From JARRKU01 sp963675565 (GTDB taxonomy: Bacteria > Desulfobacterota > Desulfobacteria > Desulfobacterales > Desulfosarcinaceae), in contig CAXXYD010000004.1 of the NCBI GenBank assembly GCA_963675565.2, positions 496,001 through 560,000 of the forward strand: a DNA stretch of 64,000 nucleotides, in the 5' to 3' direction. Position 1 is the first letter of the stretch, and the number at the start of each line of letters is the position of its first letter. Under the pieces are notes generated by a model that worked only from the letters and a program-made list of their open reading frames with translations, did not search any database and was not told where the DNA came from. Shown one piece after another: positions 1 to 8,370 of this stretch. The translations under genes were made by a program, and so were the position numbers.

Positions 1-1
1 C

Positions 2-751
2 CACTCCATCGACAACGCCCTGGAGCTCAAAAAGCGAAACCCCGACATGGGCGTCTTTGTGCTCTACCGGGATATCCGCACCTATGGCGAACGGGAATAC
101 ATCTATCGCGAAGCCCGCGAAAAGGGCGTCATCTTCATACGCTACGACCTGGAAGACAAACCGCGGGTTGCCCTGGCCGACGGCAAGATCCAAATCACCG
201 TCACCGACCACGTGCTGGGGATGCCTGTCCAGATCGATGCCGACCTGCTCACCCTGGCAACGGCCATCGTGCCCTACAATGATGAAAAGCTGGCCAATTT
301 TTTCAAGGTGCCGTTGAACGCCGACGGCTTTTTCGTGGAAAAACATGCCAAATTGGGGCCTTCGGAATTTGCCACCGACGGTGTGTTTCTCTGCGGCCTG
401 GCCCACTATCCCAAACCCATCGATGAAGCCATCGTCCAGGGGCGCGCTGCCGCCAGCCGTGCCGTGACCCTGCTGGCCCGTAAAACAATCAACACCAGCG
501 GCGAAGTGGCCGAAATTGACCCCATGGTGTGCAGCAGCTGCGGGGTGTGCGTTTCCATATGCCCCTATTCAGCGCCCTCGTTTATCGATGCCGACGCCCG
601 CATGCATGCCGGCAAGGCCCAGATCAACCCGGTCCTGTGCAAGGGATGCGGGCTCTGCGTGGCCTCCTGCCGTTCCGGGGCCATTCACCTTCACGGATAC
701 GACAACAACCAGATTTTTGCACAAATTTTTGCAATCAACGAAGCAAGTTAA
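2..751 (+). CDS. hdrA: HdrA-like FAD/iron-sulfur protein, 3' part only
   Basis: The reading frame is open from the first bases of the window, so the 5' end lies outside. What remains is the C-terminal part of a heterodisulfide reductase A-type protein, the flavin-bearing, electron-bifurcating subunit of Hdr complexes. The visible part continues the FAD/NAD-binding fold and ends with two ferredoxin-type [4Fe-4S] motifs, CSSCGVCVSICP (near 529-565) and CKGCGLCVASC (near 640-670). It is followed after 38 bases by the selenocysteine MvhD/FlxD-like gene and then flxC-, flxB- and flxA-like genes, the arrangement known from FlxABCD-HdrABC NADH dehydrogenase/heterodisulfide reductase loci of anaerobes. 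A Bam- or Qmo-type HdrA relative is possible, but the Flx genes favour the Hdr-Flx reading. Confidence 0.88.
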   Translation, partial: HSIDNALELKKRNPDMGVFVLYRDIRTYGEREYIYREAREKGVIFIRYDLEDKPRVALADGKIQITVTDHVLGMPVQIDADLLTLATAIVPYNDEKLANFFKVPLNADGFFVEKHAKLGPSEFATDGVFLCGLAHYPKPIDEAIVQGRAAASRAVTLLARKTINTSGEVAEIDPMVCSSCGVCVSICPYSAPSFIDADARMHAGKAQINPVLCKGCGLCVASCRSGAIHLHGYDNNQIFAQIFAINEAS

Positions 752-789
752 CAGCTTAGTGCTAAGCGCCAAAAATAAGGAGATTGTTC

Positions 790-1221
790 ATGTCAGAGTG
801 GGAACCGAAAATCGTCAGCTTCCTGTGCACTTGGTGCAGCTACGGTGCCGCCGACCTGGCCGGGGTCAGCCGCATGGAATATCCGCCCAACATTCGTGTG
901 GTGCGTATTCCCTGCACCGGACGCATGAGTCCCAAATTTGCATTGGCCGCCCTGCGGGAAGGGGCCGACGCCGTATGGGTGTCCGGCTGACATCCCGGCG
1001 AATGTCATTACCTGGAAGGTAATTACTACGCGCGTCGCAAGTTCGCGTTGATGAAAAACTTGCTGGAGCACATGGGCGTCGAGGCGGATCGCCTCCATTT
1101 TTCCTGGATTTCATCGGCCGAATCGACCAAGTTTGTCAAAGTGGTCACTGAAATCACCGAAAAAGTCAAAGCGATCGGACCCAACCAACACTTTGTTAAG
1201 CAAGCGGCGAAGGTGGCTTAA
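790..1221 (+). CDS. flxD: MvhD/FlxD-like selenoprotein (Sec at UGA 988-990)
   Basis: This is a 143-residue protein if the in-frame TGA at 988-990 is read as selenocysteine. MvhD-family proteins pass electrons to HdrA through a [2Fe-2S] cluster held by conserved cysteines. Here Cys13 and Cys16 (FLCTWC) are followed by VSG-U-HPGECHY, so Sec67 takes the place of the Cys normally found in GCHPGDCHY, and the family sequence continues past the TGA to a TAA at 1219. A 6-bp hairpin lies 22 bases after the UGA. AAGGAG precedes the ATG. The gene sits between hdrA and the flxC-like gene. Selenocysteine forms of MvhD are known in Desulfobacterota and methanogens. Automated callers would end the gene at 990. 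Confidence 0.9.
1007..1023 (+). promoter_or_regulatory. Candidate bacterial SECIS hairpin of flxD
   Basis: A perfect 6-bp stem ATTACC/GGTAAT encloses the loop TGGAA. The loop begins 22 bases after the UGA at 988-990 and has a G among its first two bases. Both properties fit the usual bacterial SECIS description, which directs SelB-tRNA(Sec) to the UGA. Confidence 0.65.
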
Positions 1222-1223
1222 AG

Positions 1224-2174
1224 ATGACAGCTTATACGGAAAAAATCAGGGAAATCGCACAGCGGCTGCTCAAAGAGTGCAAGGTGGAGATGGTCATCGG
1301 ATTTCGTGCCGGAACCATGCCCATGATGAACGAGCCGTGTTTCATCCGCAAACCCGATCAGGCCGATCAACTGGTATGGGACAGCAACTGCGGCATCAAC
1401 CTGGCCAACTACCTGACCAACCGCAAGGAAGGCAAAATCGGTATCGTCGCCAAAGGATGCGATTCCCGGAATATCGTCAACCACATTCTGGAAAACAAGA
1501 TCCAGCGCGACCAGGTGGTCGTCATCGGCGTGCCCTGCCTGGGGATGATCGACAAACGCAAGATCACCCGGGAAACAGAAGGTGAAATCTTGGCGGTCAC
1601 CGAAACGGACGGAAAGGTCAGCGTTCAAACCGCCGGCGGTGAAACCACCTTCGACAAAGCCGATGTATTGCAATCCAATTGCCGGGTCTGCACCCACCGC
1701 AATCCGGTCATCCATGACGAGATGGCTGGCGATCCGGTTGCAGAGCAGACCGATGTCGACCCCTACGCCGATGTCAAAGCCATCGAGGCCATGAGCACTG
1801 AGGACAAGTGGAACTTTTTCGATGAACTGCTCTCACCCTGCATACGCTGCTATGCCTGCCGCAACGCCTGCCCGCTGTGTTACTGCCCCACATGCTTTGT
1901 GGATGAATCCAAGCCCCAGTGGGTCGGCAAAAGCCAGGATCCGCTGGATATCCGCACCTTTCATTTTCTGCGGGCCTACCACTGCGCCGGCCGCTGCACC
2001 GACTGCGGCGCCTGCGAAAGAGCCTGTCCGGTGGGTATCAACATGCGGGTCCTGACCAAAAAACTGAACAAGGATTGTCTGGAACAATACGGCTGGGAAG
2101 CCGGCCTGTCGCTGGACAGCCGCCCGGCGCTGGATATCTACAATCCCAATGATCCGGATGAATTTATTAAATAA
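1224..2174 (+). CDS. flxC: FlxC-like iron-sulfur protein
   Basis: A 316-residue soluble iron-sulfur protein. The first ~200 residues resemble the FrhB/FdhB-type fold and contain scattered cysteines (KGCDSRN, VPCLGM, NCRVCTHR). The C-terminal third carries two ferredoxin-like clusters: CIRCYACRNACPLCYCPTC and CAGRCTDCGACERACPVG. It begins 2 bases after the selenoprotein stop and is followed 22 bases later by the flxB-like gene, so the genes are almost certainly co-transcribed. In Flx-Hdr complexes FlxC is thought to relay electrons between the NADH-oxidising FlxA/FlxB module and FlxD/HdrA. The family is assigned from cysteine pattern and neighbours; no catalytic site of its own is recognised. 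Confidence 0.7.
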   Translation: MTAYTEKIREIAQRLLKECKVEMVIGFRAGTMPMMNEPCFIRKPDQADQLVWDSNCGINLANYLTNRKEGKIGIVAKGCDSRNIVNHILENKIQRDQVVVIGVPCLGMIDKRKITRETEGEILAVTETDGKVSVQTAGGETTFDKADVLQSNCRVCTHRNPVIHDEMAGDPVAEQTDVDPYADVKAIEAMSTEDKWNFFDELLSPCIRCYACRNACPLCYCPTCFVDESKPQWVGKSQDPLDIRTFHFLRAYHCAGRCTDCGACERACPVGINMRVLTKKLNKDCLEQYGWEAGLSLDSRPALDIYNPNDPDEFIK

Positions 2175-2196
2175 GCATGCATAAGGGCAAACACCT

Positions 2197-3258
2197 ATGA
2201 AGGTCATCAAAATCGATAAAGCACAGTGGACCAAGGGACTGGATGCGCTGCGGGAGGGCTATCGCCTCTACGGGCCGGTCAAGGAGAAGGAAATCGCCTG
2301 TTTCAGGGAACTGGCCGACGGCCAGACGCCTGATTCGGAGATCAAAAACACCCGGCTCTCACCCAAAAGCCTGGTCTTTCCTCAGTCCGAGGCCATGATG
2401 GCCTATTCCCTGGACAAAAATGACGACGAACAAGGCATTTGCAAAGAAGTCCCCAAGGATTATTCTCCCCGGGCGGTGCTGGGCATACGCCCCTGTGATG
2501 CCAAAGCCATGGTTCTGGTGCGCATGAATTTTGACAACGGCGACTACCGGGACCCCTACTGGCTCAACCTGTATGAGGCCACAACCTTCGTGGGCATGGC
2601 CTGCGACAACCCCTGCAGCACCTGTTTCTGCACCACCGCCGGATGCGGGCCCTATCACGAAGAGGGATTGGATTTACTCCTGAGCGACCAGGGGGATCAC
2701 TATTTAGCCAAAGTGCTCAGCGACAAAGGGCAGGCATTGGCCCAAAAAGCCGGCTGGACCACCGAGGCTGACGGGCAGCCAATGGAAAGCGGCAAAGCCA
2801 CCGCCGAGGGAAAAATCACCGCCGCAGTTGAAACCGACCGGCTCCGGGCCCTGGACACCCTGGCCCTGCATGGCGCCGATTTCTGGGAGGATATCTCATT
2901 TTCCTGCATCAACTGCGGCACCTGCACCTTCGTGTGCCCCACCTGCTGGTGTTTTGACATTCAGGATGAGGTCTACGGGAAAAAAGGTGTGCGCATGCGC
3001 AATTGGGACAGTTGCATGTTTCCCATCTTCACGGTGCATACCACCGGCCACAACCCCCGGGACACCAAGCTGCAGCGGTTGCGCCAGCGCTTTATGCACA
3101 AACTGAAATATTTTGTGGACAAGTACGACAAGGGCATCATGTGTGTGGGCTGCGGCCGCTGCGTGCAGCAATGCCCGGTCAATATCGACATTCGCAAGGT
3201 AAGCCATGCCATGAACAGCCTGGATGCTGAAAACTTCTGCGCCGTGCAGGGTAAATAA
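2197..3258 (+). CDS. flxB: FlxB-like / sulfhydrogenase beta-type dicluster protein
   Basis: A 353-residue protein of the sulfhydrogenase beta / anaerobic sulfite reductase A (HydB/AsrA) family. It has the family core around LGIRPCDAKA (near 2490) and GMACDNPCSTCFCTT (near 2595-2640), then two ferredoxin motifs, CINCGTCTFVCPTCWC (near 2907-2952) and CVGCGRCVQQCPV (near 3141-3180). It normally pairs with the flavin subunit encoded next (12 bases away) to take electrons from NADH into iron-sulfur clusters. In this operon the partner is expected to be the HdrA/FlxD branch. The start at 2197 is the only good ATG before the conserved N-terminus. Confidence 0.8.
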   Translation: MKVIKIDKAQWTKGLDALREGYRLYGPVKEKEIACFRELADGQTPDSEIKNTRLSPKSLVFPQSEAMMAYSLDKNDDEQGICKEVPKDYSPRAVLGIRPCDAKAMVLVRMNFDNGDYRDPYWLNLYEATTFVGMACDNPCSTCFCTTAGCGPYHEEGLDLLLSDQGDHYLAKVLSDKGQALAQKAGWTTEADGQPMESGKATAEGKITAAVETDRLRALDTLALHGADFWEDISFSCINCGTCTFVCPTCWCFDIQDEVYGKKGVRMRNWDSCMFPIFTVHTTGHNPRDTKLQRLRQRFMHKLKYFVDKYDKGIMCVGCGRCVQQCPVNIDIRKVSHAMNSLDAENFCAVQGK

Positions 3259-3269
3259 GGGAGGAACCC

Positions 3270-4115
3270 GTGGAAAATCCGTATCTGCCGTACCCGGTGC
3301 GCATCGACGACATTATCGTGGAAAGCGAAGACCGCAGTCTCAAAACCTTCAAGTTCGTCTTTCTGAACCCTGAAGACGAGAAGAAATTTGCCTACAGCGC
3401 CGGCCAGTTTGCCGAACTGTCCATTGCCGGAAAAGGCGAAATCCCCATCGGGATCGCCTCATCTCCGGTGGAAAAAGGATTTATCAAATTCACGGTCAAC
3501 AAGGCCGGCCTGGTCACCAGCCACCTGCACAACATGACGGTGGGCGACATCATGGGGGTACGGGGCCCGCTGGGTAATTCGTACCCCTGGAAGCAGCTCG
3601 AGGGCAAAAATGTCCTCATTGTCGGCGGCGGTTTTGCCTTTACCACCCTGCGCAGCTCCATCATTTACATGCTGGACCCGGCCAATAGGTCTAAATTCGG
3701 CGATATAACAGTTGTTTATGGCGCAAGAAGCCCGGGCATGCTGCTGTACAAGGACGAGCTCGTGGAGTGGGAAAAGCGTGACGACATCAACATGCACATC
3801 ACGGTGGACGGTACCGATGACCCTGACTGGAAATACAATGTGGGTTTCGTACCGCCGATAACCGAGCAAAAGGCGCCCCAGGGGGATGCAGACAGCTACG
3901 CCATTGTCTGCGGACCGCCCATAATGATCAAGTTCACCCAGCCGGTGCTCGAAAAACTGGGCTACGATCACGACCACATTATTCTGTCTCTGGAAAACCG
4001 GATGAAGTGCGGAATCGGCATGTGCGGCCGTTGCGGTATCGGACGGGAGCTGGTATGCAAAGATGGTCCGGTTTTTACCTTGAACCAGATCAATCAAACA
4101 CCGCGTGAATATTGA
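3270..4115 (+). CDS. flxA: FlxA-like FAD/NAD(P)-binding oxidoreductase subunit
   Basis: A 281-residue ferredoxin-NADP reductase-type protein related to sulfhydrogenase gamma, AsrB and PyrK. An N-terminal beta-barrel FAD domain (about residues 10-105, with a PIGIASSP flavin motif) is followed by an NAD(P)-binding domain (GGGFAFTTLRS near residue 117) and a C-terminal cysteine cluster, KCGIGMCGRCGIG, typical of the [2Fe-2S] site in this family. GGGAGG just precedes the start. It is the NADH-oxidising subunit of the Flx module. A terminator-like hairpin follows and dsrC is transcribed from its own promoter. Confidence 0.82.
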   Translation: MENPYLPYPVRIDDIIVESEDRSLKTFKFVFLNPEDEKKFAYSAGQFAELSIAGKGEIPIGIASSPVEKGFIKFTVNKAGLVTSHLHNMTVGDIMGVRGPLGNSYPWKQLEGKNVLIVGGGFAFTTLRSSIIYMLDPANRSKFGDITVVYGARSPGMLLYKDELVEWEKRDDINMHITVDGTDDPDWKYNVGFVPPITEQKAPQGDADSYAIVCGPPIMIKFTQPVLEKLGYDHDHIILSLENRMKCGIGMCGRCGIGRELVCKDGPVFTLNQINQTPREY

Positions 4116-4136
4116 TTCATAAACGGTAAAAAAGCG

Positions 4137-4177
4137 CTCCGGACGTTGGTTTATGGACCATACCGGGCTCTTTTTTT
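4137..4177 (+). terminator. Possible intrinsic terminator after flxA
   Basis: CCGG and TGGT arms pair with ACCA and CCGG across the loop TTATGG, with small interior mismatches, and the hairpin runs into seven T residues at 4171-4177. The stem is imperfect, so readthrough is likely. It ends just before the dsrC promoter. Confidence 0.45.
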
Positions 4178-4181
4178 CGTG

Positions 4182-4210
4182 TTGACATTCAACAGTCGAT
4201 CCGCTATTAG
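4182..4210 (+). promoter_or_regulatory. Sigma-70-type promoter of dsrC
   Basis: TTGACA at 4182-4187 and TATTAG at 4205-4210 are separated by 17 bases. The -35 box is perfect, the spacing is optimal and the -10 box is near consensus. Transcription would start close to 4217, leaving a leader of about 70 bases with an AGGAGG site before the dsrC ATG. It implies strong expression of dsrC independent of the flx operon. Confidence 0.75.
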
Positions 4211-4284
4211 TCATAACTTCATAATTCAGGAAATTGTAAAGGGCTGACCAGCCAAAAATAAATAATTTCAAAGGAGGAGTTTAA

Positions 4285-4602
4285 ATGCCGACAGTAGAAT
4301 TTGGTGGAGAAAGCTTCAATGTAGACGAAGATGGGTTTATTGATGATTACAGAAACTGGAATGAGCAGTGGGTCCAGTACGTCAAAAAAGAAGAAGGTAT
4401 TGACGAGCTGAACGAAGAGCACAAAAAAGTCATCGAAGTACTGCGCGAATACTATGAGAAGAATGGTATCGCCCCTATGGTCCGCGTTCTGTCCAAGGTA
4501 ACCGGTTTCAAACTGAAACACATTTATGAGCTGTTCCCCTCAGGCCCGGGCAAGGGAGCCTGTAAGATGGCAGGACTGCCGAAACCCACCGGTTGCGTCT
4601 AA
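4285..4602 (+). CDS. dsrC: DsrC sulfur carrier / dissimilatory sulfite reductase co-substrate
   Basis: A 105-residue DsrC/TusE-family protein. The C-terminal arm GACKMAGLPKPTGCV carries both redox cysteines, the penultimate Cys and the one ten residues upstream. This marks true DsrC, which accepts sulfite-derived sulfur from DsrAB as a trisulfide, rather than TusE-like paralogs with only one of them. AAGGAGGAG precedes the ATG. It has its own promoter and a strong terminator. The position next to an Hdr-Flx operon fits the proposal that Hdr-type complexes handle DsrC disulfide/trisulfide. Canonical dsrC usually lies elsewhere in these genomes, so a second copy is possible. Confidence 0.95.
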   Translation: MPTVEFGGESFNVDEDGFIDDYRNWNEQWVQYVKKEEGIDELNEEHKKVIEVLREYYEKNGIAPMVRVLSKVTGFKLKHIYELFPSGPGKGACKMAGLPKPTGCV

Positions 4603-4629
4603 TCTAACGTTTTCGTTTTGATTATTAAA

Positions 4630-4660
4630 GGCTCTGCTCTCTGCCAGCAGAGCCTTTTTT
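4630..4660 (+). terminator. Intrinsic terminator of dsrC
   Basis: GGCTCTGCT at 4630-4638 pairs perfectly with AGCAGAGCC at 4646-4654 and is followed by TTTTTT. A textbook terminator 28 bases after the dsrC stop. Confidence 0.9.
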
Positions 4661-4893
4661 CGTTCAGCGGCATGGAATCGGCGGCACAACATTTCGCGGG
4701 TATGCACAAGGGCAGCGTTCCGCAGTCTTCTGCAAGGCAACGCTGCTGAAGTTTAAAGTTAAGGTATTCGGCTGAATTCCGGAAAGGGCATGGCATCGAT
4801 GCGTGCCATGTTGAAACGGCTGCATTTTCATACGCTTAACTTTTCGCTTTAGCATCTGACACTTTCCTGCCATATCAAGGGAGGGCGGAAGAA

Positions 4894-5295
4894 ATGCACC
4901 AACTGACAGTCAAAACCCATTCCCGAACCGAGATGATCGACGTTACCGGCGAGGTCCAGGCCCTTCTGGCGGCCCAGGAGTTTAAAAACGGGCTCTGCAT
5001 GCTGTACGTGCCTCACACCACCGCCGGCATCACCATTAACGAAAGCGCCGACCCCAGCGTTAAACGCGACATCCTGATGGTCCTCAATCAGATGGTGCCT
5101 TGGGAAGCCGACTACCGGCATATGGAAGGCAATTCCCCGGCCCACGTCAAATCATCGCTGATGGGGCCCTCCCAACTGGTAGCGGTCGAAAACGGCCGGA
5201 TGCTCCTGGGAACCTGGCAGGGGATTTTTTTCTGCGAATTCGATGGCCCGCGGACGCGCAAACTGCAAATTCACTTTGTCGAAAAAACGGAATAA
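4894..5295 (+). CDS. yjbQ: YjbQ family protein (UPF0047)
   Basis: A 133-residue single-domain protein of the YjbQ/UPF0047 family, some members of which show thiamine-phosphate synthase side activity. The hallmarks HTTAGITINE (near 5014-5046) and GTWQGIFFCEFDGPR (near 5209-5257) contain the conserved metal/phosphate-site residues. AAGGGAGG lies upstream of the ATG. The next gene, a siroheme-decarboxylase-like protein, starts 59 bases downstream, so the two may be co-transcribed. The physiological role of the family is unclear. Confidence 0.88.
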   Translation: MHQLTVKTHSRTEMIDVTGEVQALLAAQEFKNGLCMLYVPHTTAGITINESADPSVKRDILMVLNQMVPWEADYRHMEGNSPAHVKSSLMGPSQLVAVENGRMLLGTWQGIFFCEFDGPRTRKLQIHFVEKTE

Positions 5296-5354
5296 AATTC
5301 CAGTTTACAACATCATTGGATTATTGGAAACAAGACCCATTAAGGAGCTGCACT

Positions 5355-5807
5355 TTGGAACTTGACGCCATCGATAGAGCCATAATCAACCGAATTCAGG
5401 CGAATTTTCCCGTCGATGCGAGACCCTACCGCATTATCGCCAAGGAACTCGAGCTTAGTGAAAGCCATGTCATTGAACGGGTGAAAGCGCTCAAGGAAGC
5501 GGGTATCATCCGCCGTATCGGGGGCAATTTCGTACCGCACAAAGTCGGCTTTGTGAGCACTTTATGCGCAGCAAAGGTTCCCGAAAATCGGATCGATGCG
5601 TTTGCCAGGGTTGTAAACCAGTACACGGGGGTTACCCACAACTACCGACGCGAAAATGAATTCAACGTCTGGTTCACCTTCATCGCCCAGTCCAGGGAGG
5701 AGATACAGCGAAATTTGGATGAAATCTCCAGGAAAACCGGCGTGGAGGCCATTTTGAACCTGCCGGCAACGAAAGTGTTTAAAATAAGGGCGCAATTTGA
5801 CCTGTAG
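5355..5807 (+). CDS. Lrp/AsnC-type siroheme decarboxylase (AhbA/AhbB-like)
   Basis: A 150-residue protein of the NirDLGH/AhbAB family, which decarboxylates siroheme to didecarboxysiroheme in the alternative haem route of sulfate reducers. It opens with an AsnC-like winged helix (ELDAIDRAIINRIQ, then an RIIAKELELSE helix pair). The family core GFVSTLCAAKVP, VTHNYRRENEFNVWFT and a C-terminal LNLPATKVFKI follow; the conserved His in THNY is present. The start is taken as TTG because TAAGGAG sits 7 bases before it and the protein then matches the family length. AhbA cannot be told from AhbB by eye. The partner subunit is not in this window. Confidence 0.85.
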   Translation: MELDAIDRAIINRIQANFPVDARPYRIIAKELELSESHVIERVKALKEAGIIRRIGGNFVPHKVGFVSTLCAAKVPENRIDAFARVVNQYTGVTHNYRRENEFNVWFTFIAQSREEIQRNLDEISRKTGVEAILNLPATKVFKIRAQFDL

Positions 5808-5856
5808 ACGCCGCTGGCCAGGGCCATAGCGCAAAACGAATATAGAGCCGCCATCC

Positions 5857-6659
5857 ATGCGAGATATCAGAATCGCCGCCATAACCTGCAAGGCACCGGT
5901 AGGGAAGATTGAAGACAACCTGACCCGAACCATCCGCTGGACCCTGAAGGCCAAAGAAGCCGGCGCCGATCTGGTCTGCTTTCCCGAACTGAATATTACC
6001 GGCTATTGCAACCGGCCGCAGATGGCCGCCATCGCCCAGTCCATCCCGGACATGTCAGCGAAAGATTATCCGAACTGGCTGCGTCGGAAAGCATGGCGAT
6101 CCTTGCCGGGATGGCCGAGAAGCGGCCCCAGGGCAAACCCTATGCAACCCACTGCTTTTTTTCACCGGACGGGCAACTGGAGGTCTACCGCAAAGTTCAT
6201 ATCGCACCGCCTGAAAAAAAAACCTACTCACCCGGTAACGCAACACCTGTATTTACTTTTGGCGGCGTGACTTTCGGGATTCAGCTTTGTTTCGATGCCC
6301 ACTTTCCGGAGCTATCCACGGCAATGACCGCCAGGGGTGCTGAAGTAATCTTTTTTCCCCACGCATCCCCCCGCGGAAACCCTGAAGAAAAGCACATTTC
6401 GTGGCTGCGGCATCTGACCGCCAGAGCCTTTGACAACAGCATCTTCGTCATTGCCTGCAATCAGATCGGAGAAAACTGCAACGGTCTGGAATTCCCGGGA
6501 AATGCCATGGCCATCGACCCGTCCGGCGAAGTCATCGCAAAGGACACCGCCTCCAGGCCGTCCATGCTGCTGGTCGATTTGAAGTCGGATGTGTTGAACG
6601 GCGTCCGCAGTCATCCCATGCGCCATTTCTTCCCCCATCGCCGACCGGAACTGTATTGA
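5857..6659 (+). pseudogene. Carbon-nitrogen (nitrilase) hydrolase, frameshifted
   Basis: One nitrilase-superfamily gene split over two frames. The first frame (from ATG 5857) gives the N-terminus with the catalytic Glu in CFPELNITGY. Near 6045-6075 the family sequence jumps to the -1 frame, which then runs to 6659 and carries the Lys (VYRKVHIAPP) and the nucleophile Cys (GIQLCFDAHFPE). All three catalytic residues are thus encoded, but no single frame joins them; loss of one base accounts for it. It could be a recent pseudogene or a sequencing/assembly error. The substrate amide is unknown. It lies close behind the siroheme-decarboxylase-like gene. Confidence 0.8.
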
Positions 6660-6837
6660 AATGCAACCGGGAAAGTAAAGATCATTTTAGCGCATGCCAA
6701 ACGGCTCCCGTTCCTGTTGCCATGTCAAAGCCAATGGTGTTTGACCGGAAACCTCAGCATCGATCGAACAGGCGGAATCAATGCCGGTTTGTCGAGTCGA
6801 TACCCAGTACGCGGCAATCCGGGCACATCATCCAAAA

Positions 6838-6863
6838 AGGGCTTTCACCCGGATGAAAGCCCT
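6838..6863 (-). terminator. Intrinsic terminator of the DUF2914 gene
   Basis: GGGCTTTCA at 6839-6847 pairs with TGAAAGCCC at 6854-6862, loop CCCGGA. Read on the minus strand the stem is followed by TTTTTGG, so it terminates the gene ending at 6888. Confidence 0.8.
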
Positions 6864-6887
6864 GACATGTTCCTATGCCCCGAAGCG

Positions 6888-7307
6888 CTACTGGATGAAA
6901 AAAATAATGCTCTCCAGTGGTGCCCCGTCCGCCGAAAGGATCTCCACCATCCATTCACCGTCCCATTCCGGCGCCATTGTCTTGGAACTCCAGGTGCGCC
7001 AGTCAGACGAGCGCACATTCAACTTTACCGAGGCCTTGAGGCTCCCCTTATAGTACCAGTTGTGCGTTATCTGGGTGTCCTCCCGGGCGCCTACGACACG
7101 GCAGAAACAATACACCCGGGGTGTTTCTTTGGCGAACTTATCCCCGCTGCCTACAGGCTGGCGGTCCACGACATCCTGGCACACTACCGCGGATTCGATT
7201 TGGACAGCGGGCTGATCCGCCGAATACGCCGGCAGCGGCGCAACCGCGGCACATAAAGCAACAACCAGCCACAAGACAAAGCTTCGGCCTGACGATTTGA
7301 CTTTCAT
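6888..7307 (-). CDS. Secreted DUF2914 domain protein
   Basis: A 139-residue protein with an N-terminal signal peptide (basic MKVKSSGR, hydrophobic stretch, cleavage around PAYSA-DQ) and one DUF2914 domain: VCQDVVDRQPVG, YCFCRVVGA, ITHNWYYKG and a terminal GEWMVEILS segment. The domain is common in deltaproteobacterial exported proteins, but its role is not known. It stands alone with its own terminator, and AGGAGG lies just before the ATG on the minus strand. Confidence 0.85.
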   Translation of the reverse strand: MKVKSSGRSFVLWLVVALCAAVAPLPAYSADQPAVQIESAVVCQDVVDRQPVGSGDKFAKETPRVYCFCRVVGAREDTQITHNWYYKGSLKASVKLNVRSSDWRTWSSKTMAPEWDGEWMVEILSADGAPLESIIFFIQ

Positions 7308-7656
7308 ATCATCCTCCTAATGAAATAATTGGGGTTTCAACCAACGTGATAGATGGGCAGGGTCACCAAAATGTATACTGTTCTTATAACAGCTATTGGG
7401 TGAATTTGCCATAATGTTTTATTTCAGATGGTTATAACTCACCGGGGTATTTGGTGAATACCCCGCTGGTTCCGTTTGTCAGGAGGTTTGACCGGCGATT
7501 TCGTTTGGGGGGTGCGATTTGCCTTCGAGTGTGGGCATTTCAAGCGGTTTGTGCGGTGCGAACGATATGCGCCGGGCAATGGGGCCTGCCTGCAGCCACG
7601 GCCATTGACCCGGCATGGCCCCAAAAGTCAAGGTGCTGTCAATTCATTCGTGCCGT
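7308..7656. other. Intergenic stretch with one hairpin
   Basis: No convincing gene. An inverted repeat GGGGTATT/AATACCCC (7444-7464, loop TGGTG) lies downstream of the minus-strand gene ending at 7657. There is no T-run, so it is at best a weak terminator. Confidence 0.4.
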
Positions 7657-8025
7657 CTAAAAAAACTTTTCCTCAAACCGAATACCGGCTTCCCGCAACC
7701 GGGCATAATCCATCCGCAGGCGCTCATTGGCAATGTGATGCGTTGTTTTCTCGTCGATTTCGTTCTCGTTGACCGGACAGATCATATAAGCCTTGGTAAC
7801 TTTTTCCGGCATTCCCTGTTGGATTTCGTCGGGGGTAAAATCCGCCATGAGCATAGACTTGTCAACTTCGGTGTCGATGTCATCGGTGGCGTTCGATTGG
7901 CTGACTTGTTTGAACCAATTTTTGTACAATCTGGTTTTAAGGCGAACCGTTTTTCCTGATTTGGCGAAGCTGATGTAGTCTTCGAGCCTCCCCTTCAGGT
8001 TGCTGTCGACCGCTTCACGAGCCAT
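7657..8025 (-). CDS. Hypothetical 122-residue protein
   Basis: Not recognised. The start is placed at 8025 because AAAGGAGG lies 7 bases before that ATG; a longer reading back to 8073 has no ribosome site. The protein is hydrophilic and charged (MAREAVDSNLKGRLED at the start, a basic GKTVRLKTRLYKNWFK segment, an acidic TDDIDTEVDKS segment, ending RFEEKFF). There are no membrane segments, only one Cys (ICPVNENE) and no known motif. It lies alone between the DUF2914 gene and an unknown membrane protein. A small cytosolic protein of unknown role. Confidence 0.7.
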   Translation of the reverse strand: MAREAVDSNLKGRLEDYISFAKSGKTVRLKTRLYKNWFKQVSQSNATDDIDTEVDKSMLMADFTPDEIQQGMPEKVTKAYMICPVNENEIDEKTTHHIANERLRMDYARLREAGIRFEEKFF

Positions 8026-8370
8026 GTTCAAACCTCCTTTCCGGTTGCAGGACACTGTAATGGATTTTGCCAAAAAATGATGGCGCCTTCAGCACGGAGT
8101 TCTTTATTGCAAACAATAAGCCAATCCGAAAATGACTTATTTTATTGGATATTTAAATTTTTTGGACAGAATTCGATGGAAGGATCGTCAAGCACGTTGA
8201 CACGATGTAAAGCAATGTTCCGGGCGGGAGTGTCCCGGGCGCCGGTAATATTTTGCCTTGAGGGGTCTAAACGATATATAGTATCTGGAAAGAAACCAAT
8301 AATCAGGGGACATTTATCCTGGTTTCACCCGGCAAAGGGCCTGCATAGGAATTAAAAGGCGGGCAACCGT

